Assembly: GCA_019925105.1 (NCBI GenBank)
Contig: JAHGAU010000046.1
Coordinates: 62,001 to 126,000 of the forward strand
Direction of reading: 5' to 3'
Source: Niebla homalea
Lineage: Eukaryota; Ascomycota; Lecanoromycetes; Lecanorales; Ramalinaceae
DNA length: 64,000 bases
In this document: one piece after another, positions 62,501 to 64,000 of the stretch
Position numbering within the stretch: position 1 is the first letter of the stretch
Layout: every line of letters begins with the position of its first letter
Translations under genes and position numbers: made by a program
Notes under the pieces: generated by a model
The model's database searches: none
What the model was told of the DNA's origin: nothing
The model's input: the letters and a program-made list of their open reading frames with translations, nothing else

Positions 62501-64000
62501 TCCTCCTTTACCAGGCGATATATTATTTCCGCCTTTTATTTTTAATCCTTTAAGGTTTTATTTTCCTTATTAACTTTATTTCCCTTTTATATACCCTTAA
62601 TAATATTTTTACCGCGGTCTTTTTACCTTTTTCTCCCGCTTATACTTTTCACTATTAATATTATACCGGCCTTTTTACCCCCTTATTTACCTATTATCTC
62701 CGTATTATTATTATGCGTTTTACGTGCTTCATTATACGCATTTTATTAACCTTAGTTTCCTTATTTACTTTAAGCGTTATCCGGCTTATTATTATTATAT
62801 TACTTATATACGTTATTACCGTTTTTATTAATATAGGTTATTTACCCGTTTATTACCTTATTCTTAACTACCACGTTATTTCCTCTTATTGTACTTAATA
62901 TATTCCCCTCACTATCGCTAGAACTATATATATACGTATCGTTTTGGACCTCTGGGGTCCCTTTATTCGTCGCCATCCTATCTATCATATTATAAATTTA
63001 ATAGTTACTTAAATGCTTTTCCTTATAAATAATATTTAACGCTAATTATAAATATTAACTTTTATAATAAATCTTAACCTAGCCTCCGTAAATAAGGGAT
63101 AAAAAATAAGGATATATATGGCGTTTTATTTTCTTTATTTATATTTATATTTAACGTTTATCCGATTTTCGGTATATATAGTAAATAAGAAGTAAATTAA
63201 ACCGTTTTTATCCGTCCGGAGTTAAATCGTTAATACGTTATTACCTTTCCTTATAATATTATAATAACGGAAATACTTATTAATAATCTTTTTATCGGCA
63301 AAAGTTAAATAATAATAACCTTAAAGTATAAAGTCTTTATACCTTTATTAACGCTTGGTCTACTTTATTATAACTTATAAAGTAATCGCTATAATTTTCG
63401 CTTTTTAAATCCTTTTAATTTCAGTCTTTTTTACGTTTAATAAGAGTTTATATACGTTTAAATTAACTTCCAGGATACCGGTAAAATTAATTTCCTTTTT
63501 AACTTATTCTTACTTTATTTTAATAGAAAAAGGAATAGATATCTTTAATTTATTCTTTTTAACTTAAAATTTATTAAGATTCTAGCGGATCCGTCCGTTT
63601 CCTATTATTATAATTAAGTATATACCTTTTTTTTAATTTTATTTAAGCGATTATTTAATTTAATAAAACCTTAATTAACGATATAAAGACCTTAAATTTT
63701 AATATTATAATAAAGGTTATTTTATAAGTACCGTTAATTACTTTTAAATATTAATTCTGGACTTTTTATAATATTTAAATAAGCTCCTTTTTATATCCCG
63801 GAGTACCTTTAAGTATATATTAAATAATTATAGTATATATTATAGTTGGCTTTATTACGGCCTAATAAATAATCCGGGCCTTCTATAACGTAATTCCCCA
63901 TATTAATATAGCGAGATAAATAAGGCCTTTTTTTTTATAAAGTTATCTTTTTTTAAATTTTTTTTATATAGTCTTTTTAATTGAGCTTCTTATTTACTTA
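56556..64000 (-). mobile_element. Middle LINE of the stack
   Basis: The tail (TTGA)n begins at about 56556. Its segment 56556-57181 resumes co-linearly at 63003 and runs off the window. The break is the inner LINE at 57182-62986. It lies in the same orientation as its host and its guest. Confidence 0.8.
57182..62986 (-). mobile_element. Inner full-length LINE of the stack
   Basis: It is 5.8 kb, flanked by the 16-bp duplication ATATTATAAATTTAAT (57166-57181, 62987-63002). The 3' tail (TTGA)n is at 57182 and the 5' block (complement of GGCGACGAATAAAGGGACCCC) at about 62955-62975. Gene order matches the other full-length LINEs, inverted, with no intact frame. Confidence 0.85.

Larger units (their letters stand above)
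54907..64000 (-). mobile_element. Outer LINE of a three-deep stack (3' part in window)
   Basis: The degenerate (TTGA)n tail starts at 54907 and is followed by the shared LINE 3' block. Its sequence matches about 34843-36500 of the full LINE and breaks at about 56555 where the next LINE begins. The rest lies beyond the window. All frames are decayed. Confidence 0.8.

Overview
The window looks like an AT-rich, transposon-packed isochore of a filamentous ascomycete (Pezizomycotina). The evidence is short CT-AC-branched spliceosomal introns of 50-59 nt, Tad1-like LINEs with (ATCA)n tails, Copia and Gypsy LTR elements, and decay made almost entirely of C-to-T and G-to-A changes. That decay is the signature of repeat-induced point mutation (RIP). 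The species cannot be told from the sequence alone. Nearly all long repeats are reduced to TA-rich sequence with no usable reading frame. GC-balanced islands mark unique genes or inserts probably too short to trigger RIP.

Layout. 1-1124 is AT-rich desert. 1125-4401 is a GC-balanced island. It holds a broken PIG-L de-N-acetylase (minus), one apparently intact GFA/CENP-V-type zinc protein with an intron (minus), and on the plus strand a broken HNH-nuclease gene running directly into the 3' half of a broken DUF3435 tyrosine-recombinase-like gene. 4947-5885 is a 0.94-kb element with ~200-bp terminal inverted repeats. 6310-18663 is a minus-strand Copia element (270-bp LTRs) split by a plus-strand LINE (9119-15152), itself split by a solo LTR (10670-10854). 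The same Copia carries a ~0.53-kb MITE-like insert (16272-16800). 18806-20649 is an F-box/leucine-rich-repeat gene with one intron, the best-supported functional gene here.

21706-41609 is an array of one Gypsy family with 216-bp LTRs. A deleted copy and a rearranged copy share an LTR. A 7.3-kb minus-strand copy is inserted in the first, and a LINE (34843-40660) in the second. 41610-52570 is a minus-strand LINE broken by a short LTR element (42215-50088, itself carrying a LINE) and by a 375-bp LINE fragment (51672-52046). 52648-52815 is a second solo LTR. 53546-53770 is the 3' LTR of another element. 54907-64000 is a stack of three same-orientation LINEs, each inside the previous one, running off the right edge.

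Functionally only the F-box/LRR protein (probable SCF ubiquitin-ligase substrate receptor) and the GFA-like protein appear capable of making a product. There is no operon-like or pathway-level cooperation between genes. I did not find a convincing new multi-gene system. The most unusual items are the HNH-DUF3435 relic pair, the long-TIR element with CCCTTAC tracts, the inverted Gypsy patch, and the contrast between short GC-retaining inserts and long RIP-destroyed ones.
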